Assembly: GCF_012849095.1 (NCBI RefSeq) | Contig: NZ_CP051680.1 | Location: 2,356,001 to 2,420,000, forward strand | Reading direction: 5' to 3' | Source: Cohnella herbarum | GTDB taxonomy: Bacteria > Bacillota > Bacilli > Paenibacillales > Paenibacillaceae | Length of the DNA: 64,000 nucleotides | In this document: positions 27,133-36,103 of the stretch, one piece after another | How positions within the stretch are numbered: position 1 is the first letter of the stretch | Layout: the number at the start of each line of letters is the position of its first letter | Notes under the pieces: model-generated | What the model was told of the DNA's origin: nothing | What the model saw: the letters and a program-made list of their open reading frames with translations, nothing else | Databases searched by the model: none | Position numbers and translations under genes: made by a program

Positions 27133-28047
27133 CTAATGGATCGCTTTGACAAGCGCCGTAACGGCATTGTTCCAAGGTGCCTCCTTGCCTTTGTCCGCCG
27201 CCATCCGGCAAATCGCCCCGTTAATAAACTCGACCTCGGTTTCCCTATGCGCGGTCACGTCCTGCAGCATGGAAGATTCGTTCAGCCGAGTATCGGCGCA
27301 TACCTTCAAGACGATATTCCATAGCTCCCGTTCATTCTTTAAGCCATATAGGCTTAGAATTCCGAACGATTCTTGAAATAAAGCCTTCATCGCATTCAAA
27401 CGGCCGGTGGATTCGGTAAGCTCCCCATTGCGCAATCGCAATATCGCCGTAAGCGGATTGATTACCGCATTCACGAGCAGCTTACGCATAATCGCTTCTT
27501 CCAACTGTTTCGACAATAAAACGGTAAATCCTGCCTGTTTCAACATTCGTTCTACGGAACGTATCACGTTCGTCGCTATCTCTAGTTCGCCGATCGTCGT
27601 TTCGCCGATTCCGGTATGACGAACCGTTGTCTCGTTTATTCTAAGAGCGCCTTCGGTCGTAATCGCCATAACGAGTTTCCGACCAGGCAATCCATGCGTC
27701 AGCAACTGACGATGTCCTACCCCGTTCTGGAAGAGCACGAGCGTACCGCCGTCCGGGACGATCTCCGCTAGTCGTTCGAGAAGCTCGGGCGTAAATGCCG
27801 TTTGCTTCACCGCGACCAGAACGATCCCATTCTCGCTCAACGTTGCTTGTTCTATCGGAATCGCGCGAATATTTACTTTTCTGACCTCGCCGCCCGTTTG
27901 TTCGACTATCGTTAAGCCATTGCGATTCAAGAGAGCCGCTTGATCGCCCGTTCTCGTCCATAGTTCACAATCGCATCCCGACGCAACCATCTTTCCGGCA
28001 AGCAGCAAGCCTAGAGAGCCTCCGCCCAACACCGCTATCTTATCCAT
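27133..28047 (-). CDS. panE: 2-dehydropantoate 2-reductase PanE
   Basis: NADPH-dependent reduction of ketopantoate to pantoate in coenzyme A synthesis. The 304-residue protein has the N-terminal nucleotide loop LGGGSLGLLLAGKM, the AVKQTAF segment near residue 88 and the catalytic-lysine region KLLVNAVINPLTAIL near residue 185. The start is ATG 28047, 10 bases after AAGGAG; an in-frame ATG at 28083 has no ribosome site and would add 12 residues ahead of the Rossmann strand. It precedes the DUF3397 gene as in other Bacillales. Confidence 0.92.
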   Translation of the reverse strand: MDKIAVLGGGSLGLLLAGKMVASGCDCELWTRTGDQAALLNRNGLTIVEQTGGEVRKVNIRAIPIEQATLSENGIVLVAVKQTAFTPELLERLAEIVPDGGTLVLFQNGVGHRQLLTHGLPGRKLVMAITTEGALRINETTVRHTGIGETTIGELEIATNVIRSVERMLKQAGFTVLLSKQLEEAIMRKLLVNAVINPLTAILRLRNGELTESTGRLNAMKALFQESFGILSLYGLKNERELWNIVLKVCADTRLNESSMLQDVTAHRETEVEFINGAICRMAADKGKEAPWNNAVTALVKAIH

Positions 28048-28091
28048 CGTTTGGAAACTCCTTGTTCCGTTTTTAATAAACATACCAAAGC

Positions 28092-28122
28092 AAAACCCGC
28101 GAGGATAGTCCCCGCGGGTTAA
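28092..28122 (-). terminator. terminator after the RsfA-family gene
   Basis: AACCCGCG and CCGCGGGTT pair around a 10-base loop, followed on the minus strand by TTGCTTTGG. The T-run is weak but the stem is GC-rich and lies 18 bases after the stop. Confidence 0.7.
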
Positions 28123-28139
28123 AGCTCCGAATCTTTCGG

Positions 28140-28784
28140 CTATTCGATTCTTTCGAGATTTCCGTTAGCGTCCATCTTAAACCTCGCGCGATCCTCGTCT
28201 ACTTCTTCCGTTAAGAATGCAAGACGGCGCGCGCGATCCATAATTCGAATAAGCGCTTTATAATCGTCGTTAACGACGCGATAATCCGTCTGCACCTCGT
28301 TTACCTCTTTGGACAGGCGCTCGTTGACTTCGCGATATTCGTTCAGACGATCTTCCTTATCCTTGTTTTCCTTCTCGAGATGGCGAATCTGCCGGCTCAT
28401 TTCCTGTACGGTGCCTTTCCATTGGCGCAAATAACGAATTATAGCCTCCAAGGACATCGATTCGGCAGACAATAGCTCCGCTTTCGCGTTGTCGCCTTCT
28501 TCGACGACGAGCCTTTCCGTGCCCGAGATGGTGGAAATCCCTTGTTTTTTGAGATAATTCCGTTTCTGACGCTGTTGTTTGGCCATTCCGATTGCCTCAT
28601 CGTATCTCTTGCGGACACAACTATTCCATCGGAAACCGCAAGCGGCAGAAGTTCGGGCAATTCGCTGCCCCACTTCTTCGAAAGCGGATAATTGGGTGCT
28701 GCCTTCACGGATGTGACGAAGTGTTACCTCCGCCAGGATCAAATCGTCATCCGGACTCCATGCGTCTTGTCTCACAGCCGTCAT
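28140..28784 (-). CDS. RsfA-family prespore transcription factor
   Basis: RsfA and its relatives (including B. subtilis YlbO/GerR) modulate sporulation genes. The 214-residue protein starts with a Myb/SANT-like DNA-binding region (residues 6-70, [22 protein letters not shown] and [16 protein letters not shown]), a basic link, and a long C-terminal coiled coil (about 115-190). ylbO lies near panE and bshC in B. subtilis, which fits this position. ATG 28784 follows AAGGAGGGAAGGG. It indicates an endospore former. Confidence 0.85.
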   Translation of the reverse strand: MTAVRQDAWSPDDDLILAEVTLRHIREGSTQLSAFEEVGQRIARTSAACGFRWNSCVRKRYDEAIGMAKQQRQKRNYLKKQGISTISGTERLVVEEGDNAKAELLSAESMSLEAIIRYLRQWKGTVQEMSRQIRHLEKENKDKEDRLNEYREVNERLSKEVNEVQTDYRVVNDDYKALIRIMDRARRLAFLTEEVDEDRARFKMDANGNLERIE

Positions 28785-29117
28785 GGGTGCCCTTCCCTCC
28801 TTAAATATTGCGTATATTTTGCTGCTTTCTTCATTACTATGCCCGTAGTAGAATTCATAGAATCTATCGGATACTTCTATTTATATCCATTTTTTGATTC
28901 ACTATACCTTTTGTCGGGAAATCGTAACGAACATACGCGCGAATACATAGTTACCGAATTGCGGGGTACATTAATTTTGAACGCGTACTTTAAGCACAAT
29001 ATGGCCTAAACCGTAAAAAGTTTGCCGATTCGTCACGACTTGTTTGTTTACACTCTTTTGTCCAAACGTTATAATATGCTTTAGAAATCGTCTTGCGTAT
29101 GAGAGGGGAATATTGCG
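28785..29117. other. divergent intergenic region, 333 bases
   Basis: No credible gene. It holds the ribosome site of the RsfA-family gene (minus strand, 28790-28800) and the promoter and leader of the DUF2626 gene (plus strand). The middle (about 28830-29040) is AT-rich with no hairpin or repeat that I could support. Confidence 0.6.
29047..29075 (+). promoter_or_regulatory. sigma-A promoter for the DUF2626 gene
   Basis: TTTACA (29047-29052) and a perfect TATAAT (29070-29075) are 17 bases apart, 43 bases before the ATG. Confidence 0.8.
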
Positions 29118-29354
29118 ATGGCACGAATGTTTAGGGTGCTCGGCTTCTGGACACTGGTAATTGCCCTAATGGCGTTTGCAGGCAACATGTACGAATTCGC
29201 GTTGCTGTTCTTCGTGCAAACTGCCGTTTTCTTCTTGCTCGGGTATTTGAACTTTACCGAACGAACGTATCTCATGATGTTCTGGGGATATATGGTCCTC
29301 GCCTTCCTCGGATTTACGTATTGGAGCGTATTCGAGATGGGGATGCCGGTATAA
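29118..29354 (+). CDS. DUF2626 (YqgY-like) small membrane protein
   Basis: Function unknown. The 78 residues start MARMFRVLGFWT, typical of DUF2626, and comprise three hydrophobic segments. Length equals the family norm. It is monocistronic: a consensus promoter upstream and a strong hairpin terminator downstream. AGAGGGGAATATTGCG precedes the ATG. One of few plus-strand genes here. Confidence 0.82.
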   Translation: MARMFRVLGFWTLVIALMAFAGNMYEFALLFFVQTAVFFLLGYLNFTERTYLMMFWGYMVLAFLGFTYWSVFEMGMPV

Positions 29355-29410
29355 GCCCGTATTCAAGAACGGATACATACCTTAATTCTCAGTAATGAAA
29401 TGAACAAGCA

Positions 29411-29458
29411 AAAGAAGCTGCATCGTTGTCTGCGTAGACACGATGCAGCTTCTTTAAG
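29411..29458. terminator. bidirectional terminator
   Basis: A 15-base perfect stem (AAAGAAGCTGCATCG / CGATGCAGCTTCTTT) with a further small inner stem lies between the convergent DUF2626 and MidA genes and has T-rich ends on both strands. Confidence 0.9.
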
Positions 29459-29465
29459 TTGCCGT

Positions 29466-30674
29466 CTATTCGTCCTTCAACAGCACCTGAACCTTAAATA
29501 ATTCGCTCATGCCGTCCGACAATAACAATTGACGTATGGCGCGGTTACGACGAACGATGGGATGGAACGGATCCGTAATCGCATGAGAGCTCAGCTTTCC
29601 CAATACTCCCGACTCCAGCAGGAAGCTTTTCTGGGTACCGTACCACAACTCCCTGCAGCCCGCCGCTAAGGCAGCCCGACGAATATGGCTGTAGTTGACG
29701 TGAGCGGTCAAATCCTGCTCGCCAGGAACGGCATAAGGATCGTTATGGGCTCTATGTTCGCGGTAGCAAAGCAAAGTTCCGTCCATGCGATGCTCGGACA
29801 TTAATTCTTCCGTCTCGTCCCCGTAATCGATGAATAGGAGAATGGCGCGCCTTAACCGGCTAGTCAAGTTCGTTACCCAATCCGCGGCGTCCAAATTGAG
29901 TTCAATCGTCTGGTTATCGAGCAAAACGATGTTTTCCGCTTCGATCCATTGCTTCAAGCGAGGTTCAACCGGTTCCATGAGACACGAAAACAACCCTTGC
30001 TCGTCGCTCCAGGAAACTCCCCATTCCAGCAGCTTGCCGTTCCGCTGCGTTAAGCGATAGATCGGAAAAGCATCCAGCAGCTCGTTCGCCACGATGACGA
30101 CCGGATCGTTCGTCTCGAAGGTTAACGATTCTCCTTCGTCGCTCCCGATGATCCGAGCTATTCCGAATTCGATCTCTCCAGCCAATTCTTCCTGGGCTGC
30201 ATGCCTGTGTACCGGATTCCCTTCGACCAACGTCAGTCGGAAATTTCGGGTCTCGCTCCCCTTCCATGCGTCCAGCATTTGCCGGCTCAGACGCCCCGTG
30301 CCGCCGCCCCAGTCGATGACTTCCACGGCTTCCGCATCGGCGAACCATTGTTTGGCAAGCCTCGATATTTCCGAAGCCAATTGCTCTCCCATCAGTTCTC
30401 CGATATAGGAGCTCGTATAGAAATCTCCGTCCCGTCCTACCCTCGTAGATCCCGAACGATAATATCCAAATTCGGGATGATACAGACAAAGCATCATATA
30501 CTGATGAAAGGGGATGGCGGACAACTCTTTACCTTCATCCGACATTCCTTTGCGATGGGCTGACCCGATCGTATTTTTAATGACGGCCGTCAATGGCGTT
30601 TCCGAAATCGCCGCGCTCAAAGGTCCCACACCTTCCCCAAGCCTAGTAGTCATATTATAATAACATAGGATCAT
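29466..30674 (-). CDS. MidA/NDUFAF7-like SAM-dependent methyltransferase
   Basis: Class I methyltransferase of the MidA/NDUFAF7 family (protein arginine methylation for complex I assembly in mitochondria; bacterial substrate unknown). Motifs: IPFHQYMMLCLYHPEFGYY, GDFYTSSYIG, the SAM loop VIDWGGGTGRLS near residue 115 and VIVANELLDAFPIYR near residue 195. The start is uncertain: ATG 30674 and ATG 30653 lack ribosome sites, while TTG 30620 has AAGGTG 8 bases upstream and would still keep the whole family domain. It is divergent from the coiled-coil gene at 30763. Confidence 0.82.
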   Translation of the reverse strand: MILCYYNMTTRLGEGVGPLSAAISETPLTAVIKNTIGSAHRKGMSDEGKELSAIPFHQYMMLCLYHPEFGYYRSGSTRVGRDGDFYTSSYIGELMGEQLASEISRLAKQWFADAEAVEVIDWGGGTGRLSRQMLDAWKGSETRNFRLTLVEGNPVHRHAAQEELAGEIEFGIARIIGSDEGESLTFETNDPVVIVANELLDAFPIYRLTQRNGKLLEWGVSWSDEQGLFSCLMEPVEPRLKQWIEAENIVLLDNQTIELNLDAADWVTNLTSRLRRAILLFIDYGDETEELMSEHRMDGTLLCYREHRAHNDPYAVPGEQDLTAHVNYSHIRRAALAAGCRELWYGTQKSFLLESGVLGKLSSHAITDPFHPIVRRNRAIRQLLLSDGMSELFKVQVLLKDE

Positions 30675-30762
30675 ACAACGCGCCGTTCTTCCGGTTATGA
30701 CGACCGTTCCGCAACGTCATATGCGCAAGCAATCGATCGCATCATGGAAAGGAGGGGCACCG

Positions 30763-31848
30763 ATGCGCCGTTGGTTACTGGCACTACTTTTTACAATGTT
30801 GATTTTCGGTTACCTATCCCGATCCATAGCTCTCTTTCCCGTCAACGCGGAGCCGCTTCCCGAAGAGACGCGCAAGCTATTGGAGAAAAGCTTGTCCGTC
30901 GTCGAATTGGACCGGGAGATTGAACGAATATCCAAGCTCAAGGGTACGACCCAGACGGATATCGAGAAAAGCGAGCGGCGGATCGCCGAGCAAGAAATCG
31001 CTATCGCCGTGCAGAGGGAAAAAGCCGGCCGGGTACTGCGATCCTACTATATGGGATACAAGGATTTCTGGTTATCGGCCGTAATAAACGCGAAATCTCT
31101 GCCCCAGCTTGTGCGTGTATGGGACACGATGGATATGATTATGCAATCCGATAGCAAGGCGATGAGCGGCTATGCCGAGGAATACCGTAACTTGAAGCAG
31201 GGCTACGGGAAGCTCCGGCAAGACAAAGAGGATTTGGCCGCCGTCGAGACGCAGCTTATCGCTCAACGCGAACGAATCCTGTCTCTTCAGAAGGACTTGG
31301 ATCAGGCGCTAGCCGCTAGCGGAGATGAGCAATTGCTGAAAAAGCTGATGGAGGAATTGCAGGCTTATTGGAAAAACGTAGGACTTTACGAGGTCAAACA
31401 ACATTTTAGAGCGCTAGCCGAAGCCATGCAGAATTTACCGGATTTCGTTAAAAAAACACCCGGCATCATTCAATCTAACGGTTTAAAAACAAAGCTGACG
31501 CTCTCGGATGACCAGCTTAACGAATTTCTTCGTCAAGAGGATAATCGCTTTCAAGACTTCGCGTTTACGTTCGAGAACGGTCTCTTAACGATGGAAGGAG
31601 ACAACGGTAACATCAAGGTGAAAATTCAAGGCAGATATACCGTCGAGAACGAACCGGAGAACGCGATTCGGTTCCATGTCGATTCTTTGATCTTCAACGG
31701 CTTGGAATTGCCGGATACGACCCGCGCCGATCTCGAGAGGGAATTCGATTTGGGCTTCTACCCGCAAAAACTAATCAAATTCGTAAAAGCGCAAAGCGTC
31801 AGCATGGAAAACGGCGAACTGGTCGTCCAACTGTCGATAGGAGGATAA
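30763..31848 (+). CDS. exported coiled-coil protein of unknown function
   Basis: I do not recognise a named family. The 361-residue protein has a signal or anchor helix (about residues 4-26), a long coiled coil (about 35-190, rich in Glu, Lys, Gln and Arg) resembling the hydrolase-regulating coils of PcsB/CwlO-type proteins, and a C-terminal beta-rich domain (about 240-361, beginning LTLSDDQLNEFL) whose style recalls LmeA/DUF2140 lipid-binding folds. There is no NlpC/P60 or peptidase domain, so it may act as a regulator. The start is ATG 30763 with AAAGGAGG 8 bases ahead; an in-frame ATG at 30697 is less likely. Confidence 0.7.
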   Translation: MRRWLLALLFTMLIFGYLSRSIALFPVNAEPLPEETRKLLEKSLSVVELDREIERISKLKGTTQTDIEKSERRIAEQEIAIAVQREKAGRVLRSYYMGYKDFWLSAVINAKSLPQLVRVWDTMDMIMQSDSKAMSGYAEEYRNLKQGYGKLRQDKEDLAAVETQLIAQRERILSLQKDLDQALAASGDEQLLKKLMEELQAYWKNVGLYEVKQHFRALAEAMQNLPDFVKKTPGIIQSNGLKTKLTLSDDQLNEFLRQEDNRFQDFAFTFENGLLTMEGDNGNIKVKIQGRYTVENEPENAIRFHVDSLIFNGLELPDTTRADLEREFDLGFYPQKLIKFVKAQSVSMENGELVVQLSIGG

Positions 31849-31872
31849 TCGAGATTCGAGCTTGCCATGCCG

Positions 31873-33165
31873 TCAGTTATGTTTCGCCCATTCTTCTTTC
31901 CATCGTTCGATCGACATTGCCCCTCGTGCAAACTCCGTCCACATCCTTTGCAGTTGCCCGAGTTGGGCGGAGAGGTCTGGACCGAACTCAATTGGAGATT
32001 GGCTCGGGAAGCTTTGCCCCGTTCTTCCTGGAATCAGATTAGAGAGGGTTCTATCGCTATCGTATAGAGAACGATAGACGGGTAGCTTCCCTCTCTCCTC
32101 CATATTCTGCAATTGAATCTGTTCGTCGGTCATTTCGGATATCCATACGTATGCAGCTTCTTCGGCTTCGGTATTCGAAGAGACGGCAAAAGAAGTTCCG
32201 CGCGGCCATACGTACGGGAGCTTCCACGACTGATGATCGATCTCAAGCTCCGGTTCCGGATCCAAGCGCGGCTGCGCGACCAAAGCGGAAGCCCGAGAGT
32301 ACGGCATGACCGCGGCGAGAATATTTCCTTCTTTCAACGCAGGGGTCGTCCCGATGTCCGTTGCCGTGAATTGAACATTTGCCTTATGTAGATCGAGCAA
32401 CAGCATCGCCTGCTCGAATAACGTCCCGTTCCACGGCTCGGCATCTTTACTCCATATTCCGTCGCTTCTCTCCGCTGTGGCGCTCTCGAGCCATGCCAGA
32501 AGCGCCAACGGGTCGTTACGATCGATCGATAACCATGAAATCGCGCCTTGGGTTTCCGCGCTCCTGTCGGATACGGCAGCCCATTGCTCAAGCGTAAGCG
32601 GGAGCGTGACATCTTCGCCGAGCCATTCGTGTAAGCGGCTCATGTTCCATACAAGCACGTATGGATCCATGTCGCGAGGCACTCCCCACTTATAACTGTT
32701 CCAAGTTAGCGGAGCGGCCACGGCATCGAACTGTTCGGCCAATGCTTTCCCTACGAACGCGGCTTCTGTTGGCAGCAGATACCCCGAGGAAGCGAATTCG
32801 ATTATCCATTCATTCGCTAACAACATAATATCGGCCGATTCTTCCAAGACGGAGGATCGTTTATAAGTATCGTAGGCTTGTTCGGGATTTATCCTGCGCA
32901 AGTCCACTAGTATATTTGGATGATTTAGCATAAAATTATCGTTTTGAACGGTTAGCGCGCGATAGGCGGGCTCGTCTAAAGCTACTTCGATGACTAAGCT
33001 GGATATTTCTTCGGCAACGATAGGTTCGATGGTTACCAACGATTTATCTTCGGGAACCACGTCGACGAAGGACGTCGGAGAAGAAGGCGCATCCGCCCAT
33101 GGAGATAGGATCAAGACCATTATACAGAGCAAGAGGAACACTAAGGCCGATTTGCTTCGTGCCAC
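31873..33165 (-). CDS. orphan extracellular solute-binding protein (SBP family 1-like)
   Basis: The 430-residue protein resembles sugar-type ABC solute-binding proteins: an N-terminal hydrophobic export segment, then a bilobal fold with NEWIIEFASSGYLLP, WNSYKWGVPRDMDPYVLVWN and a C-terminal EERGKLPVYRSLYD. The cysteine in the signal is in LLLC, which is not a proper lipobox, so it may stay anchored by the helix. There are no permease or ATPase genes nearby. Its stop is only 24 bases from the stop of the convergent coiled-coil gene with no visible terminator between. Ligand unknown. Confidence 0.72.
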   Translation of the reverse strand: MARSKSALVFLLLCIMVLILSPWADAPSSPTSFVDVVPEDKSLVTIEPIVAEEISSLVIEVALDEPAYRALTVQNDNFMLNHPNILVDLRRINPEQAYDTYKRSSVLEESADIMLLANEWIIEFASSGYLLPTEAAFVGKALAEQFDAVAAPLTWNSYKWGVPRDMDPYVLVWNMSRLHEWLGEDVTLPLTLEQWAAVSDRSAETQGAISWLSIDRNDPLALLAWLESATAERSDGIWSKDAEPWNGTLFEQAMLLLDLHKANVQFTATDIGTTPALKEGNILAAVMPYSRASALVAQPRLDPEPELEIDHQSWKLPYVWPRGTSFAVSSNTEAEEAAYVWISEMTDEQIQLQNMEERGKLPVYRSLYDSDRTLSNLIPGRTGQSFPSQSPIEFGPDLSAQLGQLQRMWTEFARGAMSIERWKEEWAKHN

Positions 33166-33310
33166 AGCTTCACCTTTTTCATCATAACATTAACCGCTTT
33201 ATTCATGATAACAGGACATCGCCCGCCTGTCTCGCTTTTTTGGAAAGCGCTTTAACAGGGAAACTGGAATAAGGATACCAATAACATTGGAAAGTTGGGA
33301 GCTCGTGATA

Positions 33311-33799
33311 ATGAAACGAATGATCGGCCTAGAAATGAGATTGTCGGAAGGTAAATTACCCGGATTTTATACGCGGATCGTTAAGGAAATCGCCGGGCTG
33401 ACTCCGTTAACGGACCAATATGAGGAACTTCTTATCTTCGAATCGGAAGCACATCTCCCGCCGGTCATGGATCTGCTAGATCATTATCGGGTACTCTTCG
33501 ATCGTTGCGAGCTAATTATGCTGCCCTCCGAACAAGTAGAAGCCGGAGATCTCTTCGATGATTATGCCATCGTAACCGGCAACGAGAATGTAATCTTCGA
33601 CTTGGCTTTGACCGCGCCATTCACGCTTGACGCGTCAAAGCCGGAAGCGGAATCCGCTCCGGCTTTAATGCAGTTGCAAGAACATCTTATCGGTCGGTTT
33701 ACGAATGAGGGGAAGACGTTCCTCCTAATCGATCGACAGCTTGCTCTGTTGGCCGACAGAATTGCCGAAGCCTACCGCTGCAGCGTCGAATGGCAATAG
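33311..33799 (+). CDS. hypothetical protein, unrecognised
   Basis: A 162-residue soluble protein rich in Leu, Glu and Asp, with no signal, membrane helix or motif that I recognise. The ATG at 33311 follows GGGAG by 9 bases. It converges on ylaK, whose stop is 22 bases away. Codon use looks like that of its neighbours. It is accepted as real from the ribosome site and its length, but no function is proposed. Confidence 0.6.
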   Translation: MKRMIGLEMRLSEGKLPGFYTRIVKEIAGLTPLTDQYEELLIFESEAHLPPVMDLLDHYRVLFDRCELIMLPSEQVEAGDLFDDYAIVTGNENVIFDLALTAPFTLDASKPEAESAPALMQLQEHLIGRFTNEGKTFLLIDRQLALLADRIAEAYRCSVEWQ

Positions 33800-33820
33800 C
33801 GCGTCGGTCGGGTGAGCACG

Positions 33821-35152
33821 CTATAACCTCTCGGTTGCCAACTGGGCAAGGCGGGAGCGTTCGCCCTTCTCTAGCGTCACGTGTCCGCTGATTCCCTCTT
33901 CCTTGAAGCGTTCAACCAAGTAGGTAAGGCCATTGCTTTGCGAATCGAGATAAGGGTGATCGATCTGCTCGGGATCTCCGAGAAGCACGATTTTACTGTT
34001 CTCCCCTACCCTGGACACGATTGTTTTCACTTCGTGTTTGCTTAGGTTCTGCGCTTCGTCGATGATGATGAATTGACCCGGAATCGAGCGGCCGCGAATA
34101 TAAGTCAGCGCCTCCACTTGAATGCTGCCCATTCCCATTAGTATTTTATCGAGATCCCCGGATTTCTTCGTATCGAACAAAAACTCCAAATTATCGTAGA
34201 TAGGCTGCATCCACGGACGCAGTTTTTCTTCTTTCTCGCCCGGTAAATACCCGATATCCTTTCCCATCGGAACTACGGGCCGAGCGATGAGCAGCTTCTT
34301 GAAGCGGTGCTCGTCTTCCACCTTCATTAACCCCGCCGCCAGCGTGATCAACGTTTTCCCCGTACCCGCGCGACCCGTCAGCGTAACCAGCGGGATATCA
34401 TCGTTCAGCAATAACTCCAGCGCCATTCGTTGCTGCGCGTTGCGAGCCGTTATCCCCCAAATGGGATCGTTGCTCATATGAAGCGGTTCTAAGCGATTCC
34501 CGTCCGAAGTGACCTTAAGCAGCGCCGACTTGGACGTTCCCAATTCATCGCGCAAGATCACGAATTCGTTCGGATGCAGGTTTACTTTGATCCCCAACTG
34601 GTTCACGGCAAGAAACCGGGTAGAATAAAATTCGTCAATGACCGAAGGATGTACGTGCAGCGTCAAGTGCCCCGAATACTGATCCGATATCGACACGGTT
34701 TGATCCGATAAATAATCTTGAGCGATGATTCCGAGTACATCCGCTTTAACCCGAACGAGTACGTCTTTACTGACGATGATGACCGGACGCGGATCTCCGC
34801 TTTCCTGCTCCTCCATATGATAATTCAACGCCACGGCGAGAATACGGTTATCGTTGGTCATTTCACCGAATAATTCCTGTACCCTCACGAAACGGCGATG
34901 ATTCATTTCCACCTTTAACAGGCCGCCATTCGGAAGAACGACGCCGTTATGCAATTGCCCTAATGCCCTCAACCCGTCCAGCTCGCGCGAGATATTCCGG
35001 GCATTGCGCCCGATTTCATCGGCAAGCCTCTTCTTGGAATCGATCTCTTCCAGTACGACGGAGGGAATGATGACTTCATTGTCTTCAAAGGCAAACAAGG
35101 AGAGCGGATCATGCAAAAGCACATTCGTATCGAGTACGTAAATTTTACGCAT
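33821..35152 (-). CDS. ylaK: PhoH-like ATPase with N-terminal PIN domain (YlaK/PhoH2 type)
   Basis: PhoH2-type proteins combine a PIN RNase domain with a PhoH helicase-like ATPase and act on RNA. Here the PIN domain is residues 1-130 (YVLDTNVLLHDP, IIPSVVLEEIDSKK) and the PhoH ATPase 230-443, with Walker A LTGRAGTGKTL, GKDIGYLPG and Walker B FIIIDEAQNLS. The start is ATG 35152 (443 residues): GGGAGGGAA precedes it by 5 bases, and an upstream in-frame start would lie before that site. It is divergent from ylaJ, its neighbour in B. subtilis. Confidence 0.92.
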   Translation of the reverse strand: MRKIYVLDTNVLLHDPLSLFAFEDNEVIIPSVVLEEIDSKKRLADEIGRNARNISRELDGLRALGQLHNGVVLPNGGLLKVEMNHRRFVRVQELFGEMTNDNRILAVALNYHMEEQESGDPRPVIIVSKDVLVRVKADVLGIIAQDYLSDQTVSISDQYSGHLTLHVHPSVIDEFYSTRFLAVNQLGIKVNLHPNEFVILRDELGTSKSALLKVTSDGNRLEPLHMSNDPIWGITARNAQQRMALELLLNDDIPLVTLTGRAGTGKTLITLAAGLMKVEDEHRFKKLLIARPVVPMGKDIGYLPGEKEEKLRPWMQPIYDNLEFLFDTKKSGDLDKILMGMGSIQVEALTYIRGRSIPGQFIIIDEAQNLSKHEVKTIVSRVGENSKIVLLGDPEQIDHPYLDSQSNGLTYLVERFKEEGISGHVTLEKGERSRLAQLATERL

Positions 35153-35358
35153 GGGTGTTCCCTCCCGGTTCGGCAATTTGGTTTAACCTAGAAATATTTA
35201 GAAATACGGTTTCTTCAAATCCAAGCTTACATAGTGCGCGAATGTCAGGGAACAATAAGACCATCGAACGCTTTCTCCTGTCATAGCCGATTACGACGAG
35301 TAAACCTTACGAAATCGGCGAATACGGGCATCCCTCCAAACCAGGGTGGTGAACAACA

Positions 35359-35925
35359 TTGAAGCAGTATAAAATGAACGCTTACGCAACCGCATTGCTG
35401 ATCCTTCTAACTTTAGCAATGGGCTCCGCAGGCTGTGGTAAACAACAATCGGCAGCGAATCATTCGGAAAACCGTCTTCAGGCTCAGGCAAAAGCGAACA
35501 ATAACGCAACTAAGCACAAGATCGAGAATCCGAAGAAGGTTGCCGCCCATCTGGAATCGCTCGCGCGCGGCGTACAAGGCGTCAAGGGCGCCAACTGCGT
35601 CGTCTTCGGCAAATACGCAATCGTCGGTATCGACGTCGACGAGAAGATGGAACGCACGCGCGTCGGAACGGTCAAATACGCCGTAGCCGAAGCGTTTCGC
35701 AAAGATCCTTACGGAATCGATGCGGTCGTAACGGCGGATATCGATCTAGCCCAGAGGGTTCGCGAAATCCGCGCGGACGTCAGCAAGGGTAGGCCGATTT
35801 CCGGATTCGCGGAAGAGCTTGCCGACATGGTCGGACGGCTGATTCCGCAAATTCCGCGTAACATTGTCCCGCCTAAAGCCCCGGAAGATATGGGGGCAAA
35901 AACCTTAAACAGGCTCAAGAAGTGA
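35359..35925 (+). CDS. ylaJ: YlaJ/YhcN-family sporulation lipoprotein
   Basis: Spore-associated lipoprotein family of unknown mechanism. The 188 residues include a signal with lipobox GSAGC (Cys26), an Asn/Gln/Ala-rich linker, the YhcN/YlaJ domain (about 60-150, GVKGANCVVFGKYAIVGIDVD, AVVTADIDLAQRV) and a Pro-rich tail. It starts at TTG 35359 with GGTGGTG upstream. Divergent from ylaK and followed by a strong terminator. Supports sporulation capacity. Confidence 0.88.
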   Translation: MKQYKMNAYATALLILLTLAMGSAGCGKQQSAANHSENRLQAQAKANNNATKHKIENPKKVAAHLESLARGVQGVKGANCVVFGKYAIVGIDVDEKMERTRVGTVKYAVAEAFRKDPYGIDAVVTADIDLAQRVREIRADVSKGRPISGFAEELADMVGRLIPQIPRNIVPPKAPEDMGAKTLNRLKK

Positions 35926-35927
35926 CA

Positions 35928-35958
35928 AAAAGCCCAGTGAAAATCACTGGGCTTTCTT
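35928..35958. terminator. bidirectional terminator between ylaJ and a small gene
   Basis: A 12-base perfect stem AAAGCCCAGTGA / TCACTGGGCTTT with a 3-base loop. It serves ylaJ on the plus strand (TTCTTCAT follows) and the 42-codon gene on the minus strand (TTTTGTCACTT follows); the latter's last codons are inside the hairpin. Confidence 0.88.
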
Positions 35959-36072
35959 CATGGCAACAAAAGCTTGGATATCCAAGCGAATAGTCGCACT
36001 AAGTTTAATGTCCATTGTTTGCTTAGGAAGTAGCGCGTCCGTTAACGAATAGTTAGTTATCGATTCTGCCAT
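35944..36072 (-). CDS. 42-residue small protein, unrecognised
   Basis: A short open frame encoding MAESITNYSLTDALL... and ending FVAMKKAQ. It has a complete expression unit: a sigma-A promoter (TTGGAA-17-TATAAT, 36104-36132), an AGGAGGG ribosome site 6 bases before the ATG at 36072, and a terminator overlapping its 3' end. It has no signal peptide or membrane helix and no family that I recognise. The alternating hydrophobic pattern near residues 20-37 (TMDIKLSATIRLDIQAFVAM) could form two beta strands. Confidence 0.68.
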   Translation of the reverse strand: MAESITNYSLTDALLPKQTMDIKLSATIRLDIQAFVAMKKAQ

Positions 36073-36103
36073 CCGCAACCCTCCTGAGTGGATTACTGGC
36101 TTC

